17,606 nt of DNA from Isotricha intestinalis (GCA_023807065.1 JAJJLU010004151.1:1-17606), one strand, 5' to 3'. Positions 1-8,406 are shown, numbered from the stretch's first letter. A program made the numbers and translations. Notes: generated from the sequence alone by a model not told the origin.

Positions 1-92
1 TTTTTTAATCCAAATGTCTTATCTTCTACTATTTTTTCTACTTTTTTCTCTGCTTTTTTATTGTTTGCATTTGAACTTTTTTTTGGAGGCAT
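1..92 (-). CDS. ZC3H15: ZC3H15/DFRP1 (Tma46-type) protein, N-terminal fragment cut by window edge
   Basis: Read leftward from the ATG at 92-90, this frame gives 30 codons beginning MPPKKSSN and ending KIVEDKTFGLK, then leaves the window. The MPPKK start, a lysine/alanine-rich linker and the block I-(V/I)-E-D-K-T-F-G-L-K-N are the hallmark N-terminus of the ZC3H15/DFRP1 family (Tma46 in yeast). These are CCCH zinc-finger proteins that bind and stabilise the DRG1 (Rbg1) GTPase on translating ribosomes in the cytosol. The zinc fingers and DRG-binding region would lie to the left and are not visible. The start context on the coding strand is AAATAAATG, like the other starts here. The assignment rests on a short but very characteristic stretch, so the family is quite secure. 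Whether the rest of the gene is intact is unknown. Confidence 0.85.
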   Translation of the reverse strand, partial: MPPKKSSNANNKKAEKKVEKIVEDKTFGLK

Positions 93-676
93 TTATTTTT
101 TCAAGATATTTAATTAAATTTTTGGAATATTTTAATTTATTTATTTTTATATATTATTTTCAATTTATATTATAATTTAATAGAATTTTTTCTATTTAAT
201 TGAATTTTTTTTTTTTTGATAAAAAATAAAAATAAAATTAAATTGGATTTAATATTATCTATTGGATATAATTTTAAAAAACTTGAAAAAGATAAATTCT
301 TTGAATAAAAATTTTTTTCTAAAAAATTTATTATTTTTTCTTGTAAAAAATTATTTTAATTAATTATTTAATAGATATTCAAGATGATATTTTATATTGA
401 TGATAAATTTAAAGATAAATCACAAGATCTTTCTAAATAAGAGTTTAATTGTTTTTAATCAAAATTTAATTTAAAAAGACTTTGATTAAACTATGAAATT
501 ACTCTGAAATAATTTATGGACAACTATTAGAAATTAAAAATAAAAAATTATTAAAACTCAAAATTTTTTTTTTTGATTTGGAATAAAAAATTTACTTTGT
601 TATCAATATAGATTATATATATATTTAAATAATTTAAATAAATTATGTTTTATTAAAAATTTATATCAATTTGAAT
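93..676. other. intergenic spacer, nothing recognised
   Basis: This 584-base, very AT-rich spacer separates the ZC3H15 start from the stop of the OB-fold gene. It must hold the ZC3H15 promoter and the 3' end of the OB-fold transcript, but I see no distinct motif. It contains long T runs, for example about 13 T near 204-217. An 18-codon frame at 384-440 (+) is too short to support as a gene. Confidence 0.6.
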
Positions 677-2314
677 TTAAGTGTTAATAATTTCTATTTG
701 AACTATTTTTATATATGGTCTTTTTTCCAAATAATCTATTCCATTGTAATTTTTATTTTCAATGATTTGACCATTTATAAAACAATAATTATTTTTATTC
801 ATTTTTTTTGTATTTGAATTTTGTTGATATTGTAAATCTAAAATTTCTCCAAAATAATCAGTTAATCTATCATTTTTATTTTTATTATTTTTCATAAATG
901 AATAACCATAAATAATATATTGTTTTGAAATAATTTTATTTATAAATTTCTCATTTATTTTATCTAAAATTTTAAATATATTATCCTTTAATATACTTTC
1001 ATAAATATCTGATAATTCTTTTTTACTTAAATCTAATAATTTTATTAATTCATTATCATCTATAAATGATATTGCTTCATATGAACCATCATCAATAATT
1101 ATTTTTCCTTTTAATTTTAAATTTGAACATTCTGGAATTATATTATTGTTTTCTTTAAAACATCCTTCTATTTTTAAGAATTTTTTAATAGTAATTAAAT
1201 ATTTTTCTAAATTTCTAGAACATAAATTCGATGTTAAATTAATTATACTTTGAAAATTTCTTTTTGAAATATTATTGATTTTGTTTCTATTATATCTTTC
1301 TAATTCCTCATCTTTAATAAGATAAATATTTTCATTAGAACTTCTTATACTATTTCTTAAAATAATTTTATAATTATGATTGAATTTAATGATATAATTT
1401 TTGAAGATGACTAACATATTTTTTTTTAAATCAATATATAATTGCCTGTCATTTTTTATTATAACAGAAATAACATTTAAGTCAATTAAAGAAGCCACTG
1501 TAATTATAGCTACTTTATTGTCATTTAAAAAATCAATTTTATTTATTATCCCACAAATAGTTATTTCCTTATCAATTTGATAATCAAAAAGATTATTAAT
1601 TGGAATTAAACTATTTTTTAAATTATATTTAAGTAAATTTTCAAAATCAAAAAATGAAGATGGAAAAATACTTATTATTTTACTTATTCCATTACTATCT
1701 AAAGCTCTTATAAAATCAAATTCATTATTTTTTGCCATATCAATATTAATATCATATCCCAAATCTACTAATTGTTTCATTTGAAGATAAATTTTTGTTT
1801 CTAAAGTTGGAGAAAAGATTAAAGAATATTCATCTGAGTTTATTTCTAATATTGGTCTTAAATTTGTAAAAATCACAAAAGAATTTTTTTGAATTTTTAA
1901 AAGATTATTTTTTAATGTATCAGTAACTTTTCTTATGCTTATATTATAAATATTTTGTTTATTTTTAATTTTAATATATAACTTTAAAAACATAGTTTTT
2001 GTTATTTTTGTAAAAAAATCATCCTTATTATCTATTCCTTTTTTAATTGAATCAATTTCTCCTTTTATATTATATAAATTTTCATTCATTTCTTTTTTTA
2101 AATTTAATAATTTTTGTTGAATTTTAACTTTGGAATTTAAATTCTCTTCAATTTTTTTAATATCTTCATATAATTGTTCAACTTGAGAAAAATTTAGATA
2201 TTGTAATTGCTCTTTTAAAATTGAATTTTTTTTCTCTTCATCTATAATATCATTATTTTTTACTTTTAAAAATTTAGACGAAGGCTCGTAATCCATTTTT
2301 GAGTTAATAGACAT
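677..2314 (-). CDS. OB-fold protein with N-terminal coiled coil; possible BRCA2 tower/OB3-like or CST/POT1-type ssDNA-binding protein
   Basis: This is a 545-residue protein in one open frame ending in TAA. Residues 28-95 are a charged, heptad-like helix (coiled coil). Residues 105-155 and 213-335 look like successive OB-fold material: a beta-rich block around LKLYIKIKNKQNIYNISIRK, then a linker and proline region, then EITICGIINKI and a T-V-A-S-L-I-D-L strand. The order (long helix, LKLxI strand, DLxGxV-like strand near 250-260) resembles the end of the BRCA2 tower followed by OB3. Residues 395-428 carry a further OB-like segment with I-D-D-G-S-Y-E-A, the pattern seen in CTC1/POT1-type single-strand DNA-binding folds. 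If it is BRCA2-related, OB1, OB2 and any BRC repeats are missing. The frame starts only 35 bases after the stop of the upstream gene. The CDS itself is secure. The family is inference from fold pattern and not a confident identification. Confidence 0.72.
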   Translation of the reverse strand: MSINSKMDYEPSSKFLKVKNNDIIDEEKKNSILKEQLQYLNFSQVEQLYEDIKKIEENLNSKVKIQQKLLNLKKEMNENLYNIKGEIDSIKKGIDNKDDFFTKITKTMFLKLYIKIKNKQNIYNISIRKVTDTLKNNLLKIQKNSFVIFTNLRPILEINSDEYSLIFSPTLETKIYLQMKQLVDLGYDINIDMAKNNEFDFIRALDSNGISKIISIFPSSFFDFENLLKYNLKNSLIPINNLFDYQIDKEITICGIINKIDFLNDNKVAIITVASLIDLNVISVIIKNDRQLYIDLKKNMLVIFKNYIIKFNHNYKIILRNSIRSSNENIYLIKDEELERYNRNKINNISKRNFQSIINLTSNLCSRNLEKYLITIKKFLKIEGCFKENNNIIPECSNLKLKGKIIIDDGSYEAISFIDDNELIKLLDLSKKELSDIYESILKDNIFKILDKINEKFINKIISKQYIIYGYSFMKNNKNKNDRLTDYFGEILDLQYQQNSNTKKMNKNNYCFINGQIIENKNYNGIDYLEKRPYIKIVQIEIINT

Positions 2315-2349
2315 TTATTAAAAATTATTTATAAATAAATATAAATTAA

Positions 2350-5300
2350 TTAATAACCATTAAAATTTTTTTTTAGATTAGTTCTTCTTATTTTTATCAT
2401 ATTTAAAATATTATTTTTTAATCTAATATTATCTTTTGTTTGTAGATATGGATCTCCCAATTTTATTAAATTTATATATATGATTAAATCAATAAAATAA
2501 TTAGGTAAATCATTTTTGTTTGTAAAAAAATTAAAAATTTGTGTTATATTTTCTTCGGCTTCTTTATAATTTCTATTTTTTATATTTATTAAAGCTAATC
2601 CATAAAACAAATTTATTTTGAAATGAATTTCTTTTATAAATTCATTATTTCTTTTTGAATAATAATTAAGATTTAAATTTTGAATCATCTCTTTATGTTT
2701 GTTTAAACTATTTATTATACAATTTTTGGCTTTATCATAATATTTTAAATTTATATATGCTTCAATTTCATATTGTTCAATTTTTATATAAATATCTTCT
2801 GTAATTTTCAAATTCCTTTTCCTAAATTCTTTTATTGTAATTATAATTTCACTCCATTCTTCTCTTAAAGAAAAACAAAAAATTAGATTTAAATAAGTTT
2901 CACATAAAATATTTATATTTATTCTTAATTTATAATTAGAAGAAAATTGATATTTCTCTTTATTATCTTTTTCATATTCACTTTTATAAATTTCAATTAT
3001 ATTTTTTACTGATTCTTGTTTCTTTAAATTTTTTTTTGAAAGAAAAATAACATTTTTAAAAGAATTAATAGATTCATTTAAATAAATAGAAGTTTTAAAA
3101 GGGTTATTAGGATTATGTGTACATCTTAAAATTATCCTTTTTCTATTATTATTATTATTTTTTTTATTATTTGTATTTTCCTCTAACTCATAATTATAGT
3201 CTCTTAAAAAATCTTTATATAGTTCATCAATTGAATTATCATCTTTTGAATCTTTATTTTCATTATCATTATCATTTTCAAAATCAATACTTATACAATC
3301 TTTATCAGTTTTAATTTCATTATTTTCTTCTTGTTTATAACCTTTAGTAATATTGATTATAGAAGAAGAGTTAATATTTTTATTTGAATTATTTAAATGT
3401 TGACTCAATTCTATTTCTTTTGAACATAATCCTAATCTAAACCATGTTTTATAATTATTTTTCATAAGACTGATTTTTGATAATTTTAATAAAATAGCTC
3501 TTGCTTCTATATATTTTCCTTGATAAAAATAAGTAAGAGCTATATTAAATTCTATTGAACAAACATAATTTATTCTAAAATCAAAATTTGTGTTTTTGTC
3601 TTTGATTTTTAATGAATTTATATAAATATTTATAGCCTGTCTAAAATGAAATTCAGCTATAAAGTAATTTTTTAGTTTTAAATTTAATATTCCTAAAGAA
3701 TTATGATAGAAAAAATCCATATCTGCTTCTTGTAATGATTTTAATTTTTGAAAACTTTTTTCAAAATTTAAATAATAATTTTTTTGAACTTTTAAGTATA
3801 TATATAACTTTTCCAATCTTCTAAAAATGTTTAGTTCATTTATAAATTGACATTTTTGAATAAGAACTTTATATTGTTTGGAAAATTTTTTTGAATTTTT
3901 AATATCAAGAATCATTTTTAATAGATTAATATAGCAAAAAACATCATCCCAAGTTTTTGAAAATTGATTCATAATTTCATTGTCATTTAAATATTCGAAA
4001 ATTTTTACTTCATCATCTGTATAATCATAAAAAGAATAACTTTCATTAAGTGTAAATAAAACTTTTTCTAATGTTCTTAAAACCATTTCAGTTATTTCAT
4101 TATAATCCAAATAAATAAAAATTTCAATTAATATTAATGTAGTATTCAAAAAAATAACCCATTTATATATTATATTTTTAGAATTTGGAAAAATATGAGA
4201 TAAATATAAATTTATTGTTGAAAAAAGAGAGCTAATATTTCCATTTTTTAAATAAAAAATTACTTTATTATAAAGAAGTAGATTTTTTCTTGCTAATTTA
4301 TATTTTAATTCTTCATTATTTACATCATTTGAATCCCACACAGAAAAATCATATAAAGTTTTATCAAAAAAAATTTTAAATTCTTCTTGATTTGGAAAGC
4401 AATAATTATTATTTTGATTATATTTACTTTTTTTAGAATTTTTATTTCTATTTTTTTTTTTATTCAAGTTAATATCAATGTTTTTATTTTGTGAATTAAA
4501 AAATAATTTATACCTTATTAAAAGATTATTCCATTCAATAGAAGAGTTAATTTTACTATCATCATTACCTGGTTCATTATAGTTTTGATAATATTGACAA
4601 TTTTTTAAATTTACTAAACATTTTTCATAATTTTCATAATTAAAATAATTTAATGTGTTAATAGCTAAATCATTATATTTTTTATTTAAATAATTTTGTG
4701 ATTCTTCACAAAACGATTCTTTATATATTTGATTATCAAAATTTTTTTCATAATCTTCTAAAATCTTACATAGTATATAAAACCCATTTTTATATGCTAA
4801 TTGATAAGGAGTTAAAGAATCATTATTTTTGGATTTTAAATCATCTAATTTACAATAATATAATATAATTTTTAAACACATTATAGAATTTTTAGGTCCT
4901 AAAACTGCACAATGAAGTAAATTATTTTTTTTATTATTTTCATGTCTTGTTTTAACATATTTAATTAAATTTAAAGTCATAATATACCATCCTTTTTTTA
5001 AACAAATTCCCAAAGGAACATCTCCATCTCCATCAGGAGTATCAAGTAAAGAAATCATATTTTCATATAAATTTTTATCTTTTTTACAATAATTATTGAG
5101 TAAATAATCAAAAATTTCAATTACATCATTTTCATAAAAATTTTGAATAAATAAATAATGAATTGCATTTCTATTATATTTATCCTTTAAATTAAAATTT
5201 ATAGTTTCTAATTCATTATCTTGATCTTTAATTCTTGGATATTCTAAAATTGTTTTTATTAAATAAATATCTCCTTTTTTTAATATTATCATTAAAATTG

Positions 5301-5574
5301 TAGAATTTTCTTCTGGAAGTTGTAAATTTATTTTTATATTCAAATTCATTAAAATATGAATACATTTTTCATATTCTGGGTTTTGAAATTCAAATTTAAA
5401 AATTAATTTTCTAAAAGCTATGTTCAGTCTTTGAGTTGAATATATATTCTTTTCTGTTAATTCTTTTAATTTTTTTGAATTTCCAGTTTCACTATAAAAA
5501 AATAAATTCTTCACACATTCAGGTATATTATCTGATTGAATATTATTTGAAGTTAAATTTTCTTTTTTTTCCAT
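2350..5574 (-). CDS. ankyrin-repeat protein fused to a CNOT10-like TPR region (putative CCR4-NOT subunit)
   Basis: This is a 1074-residue protein in one open frame. Residues 20-275 form degenerate ankyrin repeats, for example KYNRNAIHYLF at 132-142, DGDVPLGICLKKGWYIMTLNLI at 183-204, NNLLHCAVLG at 217-226 and SLTPYQLAYKNGFY at 253-266. A lysine/asparagine-rich linker lies at 365-390. From about 395 the protein is helical. Residues 619-650 (FFYHNSLGILNLKLKNYFIAEFHFRQAI) and 672-720 (IEFNIALTYFYQGKYIEAR, then YKTWFRLGLCSKEI) match the TPR core of CNOT10, where a YFNNLG-type helix precedes an LWLRLAECC-type helix. An acidic/asparagine-rich insert (745-812) splits this from a helix at 828-850 that fits the next CNOT10 repeat. 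CNOT10 is a scaffold of the CCR4-NOT mRNA deadenylase complex and binds CNOT11. The ankyrin N-terminus is not part of the animal CNOT10 that I know. The ankyrin and TPR calls are firm; the CNOT10 orthology is likely but unproven. Confidence 0.8.
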   Translation of the reverse strand: MEKKENLTSNNIQSDNIPECVKNLFFYSETGNSKKLKELTEKNIYSTQRLNIAFRKLIFKFEFQNPEYEKCIHILMNLNIKINLQLPEENSTILMIILKKGDIYLIKTILEYPRIKDQDNELETINFNLKDKYNRNAIHYLFIQNFYENDVIEIFDYLLNNYCKKDKNLYENMISLLDTPDGDGDVPLGICLKKGWYIMTLNLIKYVKTRHENNKKNNLLHCAVLGPKNSIMCLKIILYYCKLDDLKSKNNDSLTPYQLAYKNGFYILCKILEDYEKNFDNQIYKESFCEESQNYLNKKYNDLAINTLNYFNYENYEKCLVNLKNCQYYQNYNEPGNDDSKINSSIEWNNLLIRYKLFFNSQNKNIDINLNKKKNRNKNSKKSKYNQNNNYCFPNQEEFKIFFDKTLYDFSVWDSNDVNNEELKYKLARKNLLLYNKVIFYLKNGNISSLFSTINLYLSHIFPNSKNIIYKWVIFLNTTLILIEIFIYLDYNEITEMVLRTLEKVLFTLNESYSFYDYTDDEVKIFEYLNDNEIMNQFSKTWDDVFCYINLLKMILDIKNSKKFSKQYKVLIQKCQFINELNIFRRLEKLYIYLKVQKNYYLNFEKSFQKLKSLQEADMDFFYHNSLGILNLKLKNYFIAEFHFRQAINIYINSLKIKDKNTNFDFRINYVCSIEFNIALTYFYQGKYIEARAILLKLSKISLMKNNYKTWFRLGLCSKEIELSQHLNNSNKNINSSSIINITKGYKQEENNEIKTDKDCISIDFENDNDNENKDSKDDNSIDELYKDFLRDYNYELEENTNNKKNNNNNRKRIILRCTHNPNNPFKTSIYLNESINSFKNVIFLSKKNLKKQESVKNIIEIYKSEYEKDNKEKYQFSSNYKLRININILCETYLNLIFCFSLREEWSEIIITIKEFRKRNLKITEDIYIKIEQYEIEAYINLKYYDKAKNCIINSLNKHKEMIQNLNLNYYSKRNNEFIKEIHFKINLFYGLALINIKNRNYKEAEENITQIFNFFTNKNDLPNYFIDLIIYINLIKLGDPYLQTKDNIRLKNNILNMIKIRRTNLKKNFNGY

Positions 5575-5861
5575 AAATTATATTTTTTTTGAAAAATTCA
5601 TTTTTAAAAATTAATTAATTAGGTTTAAAAAAAGAATAATATTTTTTATTAAAAGAAATTAAAGAAAAAGAAAGGATTTAATTTAATTTTTTTTATAAAG
5701 ACTTTTGATTAAAATTTGTTTATTTATTGATGAAAATTTTCTTTTATATTTCTTCTTTATGTATATTTCTTTTTATATTCTTTTTTTATATTTAGATAAA
5801 ATAATTATTTAATTTTTTTCCATGAAATGTAATTTTATATAAATTTATTTAATAAAATCAA
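5575..5861. promoter_or_regulatory. divergent intergenic region, presumed bidirectional promoter
   Basis: These 287 bases separate the only head-to-head gene pair in the window, so both promoters must lie here. On the + strand the left half (about 5625-5690) is purine-rich (A/G) and the right half (about 5730-5790) is pyrimidine-rich (T/C). Each gene therefore sees a pyrimidine-rich tract upstream on its own coding strand. No TATA, initiator or other named element is identifiable against this base composition. Confidence 0.45.
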
Positions 5862-6821
5862 ATGAATGTATATACAATTCCAAAATGTGATGAAAATGAA
5901 ATCAATAGAATATTAGATATGGGAATCCAACAATTAAAAAATTTACATTGTCCAGAAAATAATAATCAAATTAAATTAAATTCACCAAAAAAAATAAAGA
6001 AATCAACAACAATATCAACAAATCATAAATCACCAAAAAAAATTTCTACTACTTATTCATTGAATAAATCAGGAGATACATTAGATAAAATAAAAGATGG
6101 TTTAAAACAAGTTGGAGCAAGTATAAATAATATAGAAAAAAAATTATTTAAAGGAAAAAATCCTTTATTGAATAATTCACAAAAATCTTTTTCAAATGAA
6201 AATATAAACAATGAAAAAATTGATTTAATAACAAAATATGAAAATGCAAATATTAATGATCCTTGTAATAACTGTTCTTCTGATGAAGAAAAATGTTCTG
6301 AAAGATTAAAAATAAATCAAAGACAAAATTTATTAAATAAATTAGAAGATAGAGAAAGAGAATTAAATAATTTAAAATTGCAAAAAGAAAATATTGAAAG
6401 AGATAAATTTAAATTAAAAAATGATTTGGAAAATTTAAGAAAAGAATTAAGAGAAACTAAATATAATAAAGAAAAAAATGAAAAAGAAATTGAAACTTTA
6501 AATGTTTATAAATTAGATTTAGATAAAATGACAGAAGAATTTAATCAACTTCAAAATCAATTAAAATTAAGTGAAGAAATTAGAGAACAACAAAAAGAAT
6601 TAATTGAAAAATTAGAACAAAATATTGAAGATTTAAGAAATGGCTCAGAAGGAAATATCATTGATTTTGAAAATATTCATAAAAGAAATAAAGAAGATGA
6701 ATTAGAAAAAATGAAAATTAAAGAAGGAAAACAACTTGCTAAAAAAATTAAACAAAAGTTAAAAAGTAATAGAAGTAAATCTAAAAATAAAATTACTTAT
6801 CAAAAAAAAAATAAAAAGTAA
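5862..6821 (+). CDS. hypothetical coiled-coil protein with SPKK motifs and a basic tail
   Basis: This is a 319-residue protein that I do not assign to a family. Residues 1-35 are a short folded-looking head with two cysteines. Residues 40-65 contain two S-P-K-K-I motifs (41-45 and 57-61) embedded in similar Ser/Thr-rich sequence, apparently a small internal duplication. A cysteine cluster, C-N-N-C at 135-138 with C145, sits in an acidic patch. Residues 150-260 form an uninterrupted, highly charged heptad-type coiled coil (Leu/Ile at core spacing, Glu/Lys elsewhere). The last 35 residues are strongly basic (KKIKQKLKSNRSKSKNK) and could be a nuclear localisation or nucleic-acid-binding tail. 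There is no signal peptide or membrane segment. The start has the context AAATCAAATG and follows the divergent spacer. A structural, cytoskeletal or chromatin-bound role is possible; the sequence does not decide. Confidence 0.72.
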   Translation: MNVYTIPKCDENEINRILDMGIQQLKNLHCPENNNQIKLNSPKKIKKSTTISTNHKSPKKISTTYSLNKSGDTLDKIKDGLKQVGASINNIEKKLFKGKNPLLNNSQKSFSNENINNEKIDLITKYENANINDPCNNCSSDEEKCSERLKINQRQNLLNKLEDRERELNNLKLQKENIERDKFKLKNDLENLRKELRETKYNKEKNEKEIETLNVYKLDLDKMTEEFNQLQNQLKLSEEIREQQKELIEKLEQNIEDLRNGSEGNIIDFENIHKRNKEDELEKMKIKEGKQLAKKIKQKLKSNRSKSKNKITYQKKNKK

Positions 6822-7808
6822 ATATTATTCATTTTTTTTTTATTAAACTTAATTTTATTTAATCAATTTGTTTTTATTTTCTTTTTTTCCAATAAATTTA
6901 TATAAAAAAGTGTAAAGATTTCTTAATATCAGGATTTAAATTATAATCTTCATTTTGCTGCATTAAAGATTATAAAATAGGTTATTTTTTATAATTATTC
7001 TTATCAAAATTTTAAAAGTAAATCCAATGTCATTATTATTGTAAAACTTTTAAACTCATTTAATTGATATGAATACTAAAAATCCTTATATCTTCAGTTT
7101 TTAATTTTTTCAAATATAATTTCTTATTTATATTAAAATATCATTATTATCCTTTATAACAATCATTTTAAATTTGTTTCTTTATTTCTTATTATATATC
7201 CCTTCTCTTTTTCCATTTAGATTTTTATTAAATTTATTTTGAAGTGAATCTTTCTTTAATTCAGTCATTTTTTATATATCTTAATTATTCTATAATAAAT
7301 TCATTCTTTTCATTTTTTTTTTCTTTTGTTCATATATTTGATCTAAAGCTTTTTATGTTTTGTTAATTGTTAAATGTTTATATGTTTTAAATTCTTTTAA
7401 ATGATATTTTTGCAGAATTATTTAATATTGTTTTCAGAATTATTATTTATTTATCCATTTTTATTAGTTGATTAATAAATGTTATATTAAAAATATCATT
7501 TGGATTAATTAATTGAATTCTTCATATTTAATAATTTAAAGTTAATTATTATTCATTGGTTGATATTGAATATAAGGATAAAAACTTGTATTATTCTTCA
7601 CTTTTGGGAATTCATATAATTGATTTAAAAATTATATAATACATTTTTTTTAATGTAACTGTATCTCATTTAAATTTTATTTTAAAGGTTTGGCGACAAC
7701 ATAAAATATGAATAATTCAAAAATTATTAATTAAATAGAAATTCTAAATTAAAAATTAAATAATTTATAAAATATTATTCATTTTCCTTTTAATAAATAA
7801 TAAAAACA
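6822..7808. other. intergenic spacer, no supported gene
   Basis: This nearly 1-kb AT-rich spacer lies between the coiled-coil gene and the Ras remnant. On the minus strand it contains short protein-like open stretches (about 7545-7631, 7182-7268 and 6901-6960). Stop codons occur at roughly the rate expected by chance for this base composition, so I do not call a gene. I saw no tRNA, repeat or hairpin of note. Confidence 0.5.
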
Positions 7809-8406
7809 ATGGACAAAAATGTAAGAACGAAAAAACTAAAAAACAAACAAATAAAATAGCTTGATTTTTTAGAAACTCCAATAAGAATAACATTAATAAA
7901 TGGTAGGAAAATCATGTTTAATATATAGATTTATAAATTATAATATTCCAAAATCACATGATCCAACAGTAGAAGATAGATTTATATCAATAATAAAAAT
8001 ACATGAAAATAAATATAATATAGAAATATTAGATACAGGAGGAGATGAAGAATATCAAAATTCAATGGACTTTTGGATAAGTTTTGGTGAGGGTTTTCTT
8101 TTAGTTTTTGCAATCAATGATGAAAAAAGTTTTAATACTTTAAAATATAAAAGAGATAGAATTATTCGAATTAAAAATGGAATAGTTTGCCCTATTTTAT
8201 TAGTTGGAAATAAACAAGATTTAGATAATCAAAGAAAAATAAATTATTCACAAGCTAAAGAATTAGCTAATAAATGGGGTTGTGAATATATTGAAACTTC
8301 TGCAGAAACTAATTTTAATTGTAAAGAAGCTTTTGAAATTCTTGCCAAAAAAATTATCTAAATTAAAATAAATGATATAAAAAAAAGGATATGCTGCTGT
8401 TGTTAA
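7809..8406 (+). pseudogene. Ras-family small GTPase, disrupted (P-loop deletion and premature stop; prenylation tail retained)
   Basis: The longest intact frame (7900-8361) gives VGKSCLIYRF (end of the P-loop), D-P-T-V-E-D (Ras-type switch I effector loop), D-T-G-G-D-E-E-Y (switch II), N-K-Q-D (G4) and E-T-S-A (G5). This is a Ras-subfamily GTPase, a membrane-attached GTP-switch protein. It is damaged at both ends. Upstream, ETPIRITLI (7866-7892 to 7896-7898) reads in a different frame, and the GDS of the usual GDSxVGKS is gone, as though about 8 bases were lost at 7899. An ATG at 7809 leads into this block but meets a TAG at 7857-7859, or else a 39-base GT-AG intron removes it. Downstream, TAA at 8359-8361 is followed in the same frame by IKINDIKKRICCCC and a TAA at 8404-8406, a polybasic, multi-cysteine lipidation tail. 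The catalytic glutamine of DTAGQE is aspartate here. Most likely a recent pseudogene; a sequencing error or recoding is possible. Confidence 0.8.
7821..7859 (+). other. candidate 39-base mini-intron (alternative: plain coding with a nonsense TAG)
   Basis: GTAAGA at 7821 and ATAG ending at 7859 bound 39 bases (13 codons) between ATGGACAAAAAT and CTTGATTTTTTAGAA. Removing it joins MDKN in frame to LDFLETPIRITLI, a normal-length Ras N-terminus. Read straight through, the same bases give a lysine-rich stretch ending in TAG. An ACTAA branch-point-like string lies in the middle. No other intron is apparent in the window, which weakens the case. Confidence 0.3.

Noticed and set aside
384..440. 18-residue small ORF (MIFYIDDKFKDKSQDLSK)
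   Set aside because: Too short, with no supporting context; this length is common by chance.
2315..2349. Spliced-leader trans-splicing site between the two closely spaced leftward genes
   Set aside because: The 35-base gap contains no AG on the coding strand, so it holds no acceptor site.
3117..3314. Open frames antisense to real genes (3117-3314 +, 8517-8738 -, 8814-9014 -, 13504-13731 -, 13852-14037 -)
   Set aside because: They lie wholly or largely opposite well-supported coding regions, encode Phe/Leu/Tyr-rich low-complexity text, and show no domain.
6901..7631. Protein-like stretches on the minus strand (for example LYEFPKVKNN near 7600 and a 28-residue frame at 7182-7268) hinting at a decayed gene
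   Set aside because: Stops occur about every 9-10 codons, as expected by chance at this base composition, and runs of 27-29 open codons are expected by chance. Any AT-rich DNA translates to Lys/Asn/Ile/Leu text that resembles these proteins. A tblastn hit or codon-bias signal would be needed.
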